A stretch of 8,346 bases of DNA from Emcibacter sp. Its GTDB lineage: Bacteria > Pseudomonadota > Alphaproteobacteria > Sphingomonadales > Emcibacteraceae. Positions 6,906 through 8,346 of the stretch are shown piece after piece. The DNA lies in assembly GCA_023142175.1 (NCBI GenBank), contig JAGLJX010000212.1, forward strand, positions 1 to 8,346, in the 5' to 3' direction. The position numbers were made by a program, and so were the translations under genes. The first letter of the stretch is position 1. Each line of letters starts with the position of its first letter. The notes under the pieces are model-generated. The model had not been told where the DNA came from. It made no database searches and was given only the letters and a program-made list of their open reading frames with translations.

Positions 6906-7898
6906 GTGAAAGCGACAAAACCAATATTGATTAATAGCCTGCCCAGATTAGAAAAAAGAGTAGAGGGCTGTGACTTTGAAGCCAGCTGGGTTGATGAAAT
7001 TAAAATCAACAAATCTGCGGTTGACCGGCGCATAGCGTCCCTCGGCGGGCGGCGTACGGTAAAAAAACAATGGCAGGCAGCATGGCTGCTCAAGGCGATC
7101 TCCTGTATCGACCTGACCACCTTGTCCGGTGACGATACCGAAGGGCGCGTCAAGCGTCTTTGTGCCAAGGCCCGCAATCCGGTACGGCCCGATATTTTGG
7201 AAGCACTGGGTTTCGAGAATATGCAGCTCACCACGGGGGCGGTCTGCGTCTATCATGAAATGGTTGAAACGGCGGTTGCGGCCCTAAAGGGCAGCGACAT
7301 TCCCGTGGCGGCAGTCTCAACCGGTTTTCCGGCGGGGCTGGCCCCTCTGGAGACACGGCTTGCGGAAATTCGGGCATCTGTGGCGGCAGGGGCCGAAGAA
7401 ATTGATATTGTTATCAGCCGCCGCTATGTGCTGTGTGGCAACTGGCGCGCTTTATATGATGAGGTCAAGGCTTACCGCGAAGCTTGCGGTGCCGCTCATA
7501 TGAAGTCCATTCTTGCCACCGGACAATTGGGCTCGATCACCAAGATTGCCAAGGCATCAATGGTCTGCATGATGGCGGGTGCAGATTTTATCAAGACATC
7601 CACTGGCATGGAAGGGGTCAATGCGACACTGCCTGTTAGTTTGGTGATGATCCGCATGATACGGGAATTTTATGAGAAAACCGGACAGAAGGTTGGCTAT
7701 AAACCCGCTGGTGGTATCAGCACGGCCAAACTGGCCCTGCAATATCTGACACTGATCAAGGAAGAATTGGGTGATGAGTGGTTACACCCTCATATGTTCC
7801 GCTTTGGGGCATCAAGTTTGCTGGGCGATATTGAACGCCAGCTTGAACATTTTGTAACGGGCCGTTATTCTGCCGCTAACCGCCATTCCATGGGCTAG
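6906..7898 (+). CDS. deoC: deoxyribose-phosphate aldolase, long animal-like form
   Basis: This 330-residue class I aldolase splits 2-deoxyribose-5-phosphate into glyceraldehyde-3-phosphate and acetaldehyde. The Schiff-base lysine is K230 in DFIKTSTG, the second active-site lysine K266 in YKPAGG and the acid/base aspartate D167 in EIDIVI. Stretches such as CIDLTTLSGDDT (67-78), EELGDEWL and HVTGRY-like near the C-terminus closely match human DERA, and the length (human 318) exceeds the E. coli type (259) because of a roughly 60-residue N-terminal extension. The start is GTG at 6906, because no ATG precedes the conserved region outside deoB and purine-rich AGAG motifs (6893-6896) precede it; the frame upstream runs into deoB and is not coding. 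The C-terminal Tyr used by the E. coli enzyme is absent, as in human DERA. Confidence 0.94.
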   Translation: MKATKPILINSLPRLEKRVEGCDFEASWVDEIKINKSAVDRRIASLGGRRTVKKQWQAAWLLKAISCIDLTTLSGDDTEGRVKRLCAKARNPVRPDILEALGFENMQLTTGAVCVYHEMVETAVAALKGSDIPVAAVSTGFPAGLAPLETRLAEIRASVAAGAEEIDIVISRRYVLCGNWRALYDEVKAYREACGAAHMKSILATGQLGSITKIAKASMVCMMAGADFIKTSTGMEGVNATLPVSLVMIRMIREFYEKTGQKVGYKPAGGISTAKLALQYLTLIKEELGDEWLHPHMFRFGASSLLGDIERQLEHFVTGRYSAANRHSMG

Positions 7899-7906
7899 GA
7901 TTTTTT

Positions 7907-8346
7907 ATGAACATCTCAGAAATATTTAAAACAATGTCATACGGCCCAGCATCAGAGCAATCCGATTATGTCCATGACTGGCTGAAAAGCCACGAAGATG
8001 GATTTAAGCTGTTCATTGGTGGCGAATGGATGGAACCCGCAACATCGGACAGCTTCATCGAAAGCCACAATCCGGCAACGGGTGAGTATCTGGCAAAATT
8101 CTCTGCCGCAGGTGCGGATGATGTGGATAAAGCTGTGAAAGCAGCGGCGAAAGCCTTCCCCGAATGGTCTGGCCTCGCCGGACATGAGCGTGCCAAATAT
8201 CTCTATACTCTGGCACGTCTGATACAGAAGACATCCCGCTTTATGTCGGTTCTGGAAACCTTGGATAACGGCAAACCGATCCGTGAAAGCAGGGATATTG
8301 ATATTCCCTTGGTCGCACGGCATTTTTATTACCATGCGGGCTGGGC
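7907..8346 (+). CDS. aldehyde dehydrogenase, ALDH16-like N-terminus (partial)
   Basis: This frame is open to the window edge, with 146 codons visible. It encodes the N-terminal part of an NAD(P)-dependent aldehyde dehydrogenase: FIGGEWMEP (about 38-46), SHNPATGEYLA, the ADDVDKAVKAAAKAFPEWS helix and the VLETLDNGKPIRES stretch are standard ALDH features. The first 25 residues, with IFKTMSYGPASE then DYVHDWL, resemble the IFxxMxYGP opening typical of ALDH16 proteins, which carry two ALDH-fold domains in about 750-800 residues. The catalytic cysteine and glutamate lie beyond the window. The ATG has AGGA (7897-7900) six bases upstream, overlapping the deoC stop, so translation is probably coupled. 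Next to deoC, acetaldehyde from the aldolase reaction is the obvious substrate, but this is inference. Confidence 0.88.
   Translation, partial: MNISEIFKTMSYGPASEQSDYVHDWLKSHEDGFKLFIGGEWMEPATSDSFIESHNPATGEYLAKFSAAGADDVDKAVKAAAKAFPEWSGLAGHERAKYLYTLARLIQKTSRFMSVLETLDNGKPIRESRDIDIPLVARHFYYHAGW

Noticed and set aside
7952..8335. 127-residue minus-strand open frame near the right edge
   Set aside because: It is antisense to the clearly coding aldehyde dehydrogenase.

Overview
The window reads as a chromosomal metabolic locus from a Gram-negative bacterium of moderate GC. The tandem-type aldehyde dehydrogenase N-terminus, the animal-like deoxyribose-phosphate aldolase and the general protein style suggest an alphaproteobacterium, perhaps near Emcibacterales/Kordiimonadales or Sneathiella. 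That placement is an impression from protein character, not a measured phylogeny. I see no mobile element, CRISPR array, rRNA or tRNA.

Layout. (1) Positions 1-1262, minus strand: a YtrA-type GntR repressor gene, an ABC-transporter ATPase gene, and the first codons of a third gene that is probably the membrane permease. This is a self-regulated ABC export/stress operon of the Ytr type. (2) Positions 1263-1488: a divergent control region with a recognisable promoter on each strand and a dyad over the repressor promoter. (3) Positions 1489-2925, plus strand: a secreted amidohydrolase of the methylthioadenosine/adenosine-type deaminase family. (4) Positions 2943-5466, minus strand: a compact operon in the order purine nucleoside phosphorylase, PfkB-family kinase, purine-type phosphoribosyltransferase. 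(5) Positions 5467-5677: an AT-rich divergent control region with several dyads and repeats. (6) Positions 5678-8346, plus strand: phosphopentomutase (deoB), deoxyribose-phosphate aldolase (deoC, animal-like long form, GTG start) and the start of an ALDH16-like aldehyde dehydrogenase that runs off the end.

Together, regions 3-6 make a nearly complete purine (deoxy)nucleoside salvage and catabolic route. A deaminase outside the cytoplasm could turn adenine nucleosides into 6-oxopurine nucleosides. The 6-oxopurine-type phosphorylase would split these into base and (deoxy)ribose-1-phosphate, and the phosphoribosyltransferase could recapture the base. DeoB converts the sugar 1-phosphate to the 5-phosphate, and DeoC splits deoxyribose-5-phosphate into glyceraldehyde-3-phosphate and acetaldehyde. 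The aldehyde dehydrogenase is then the natural candidate for oxidising the acetaldehyde. The enzyme families are read from clear motifs; the substrate chain and the physiological link are inference. No nucleoside transporter or dedicated regulator of the locus lies within the window.
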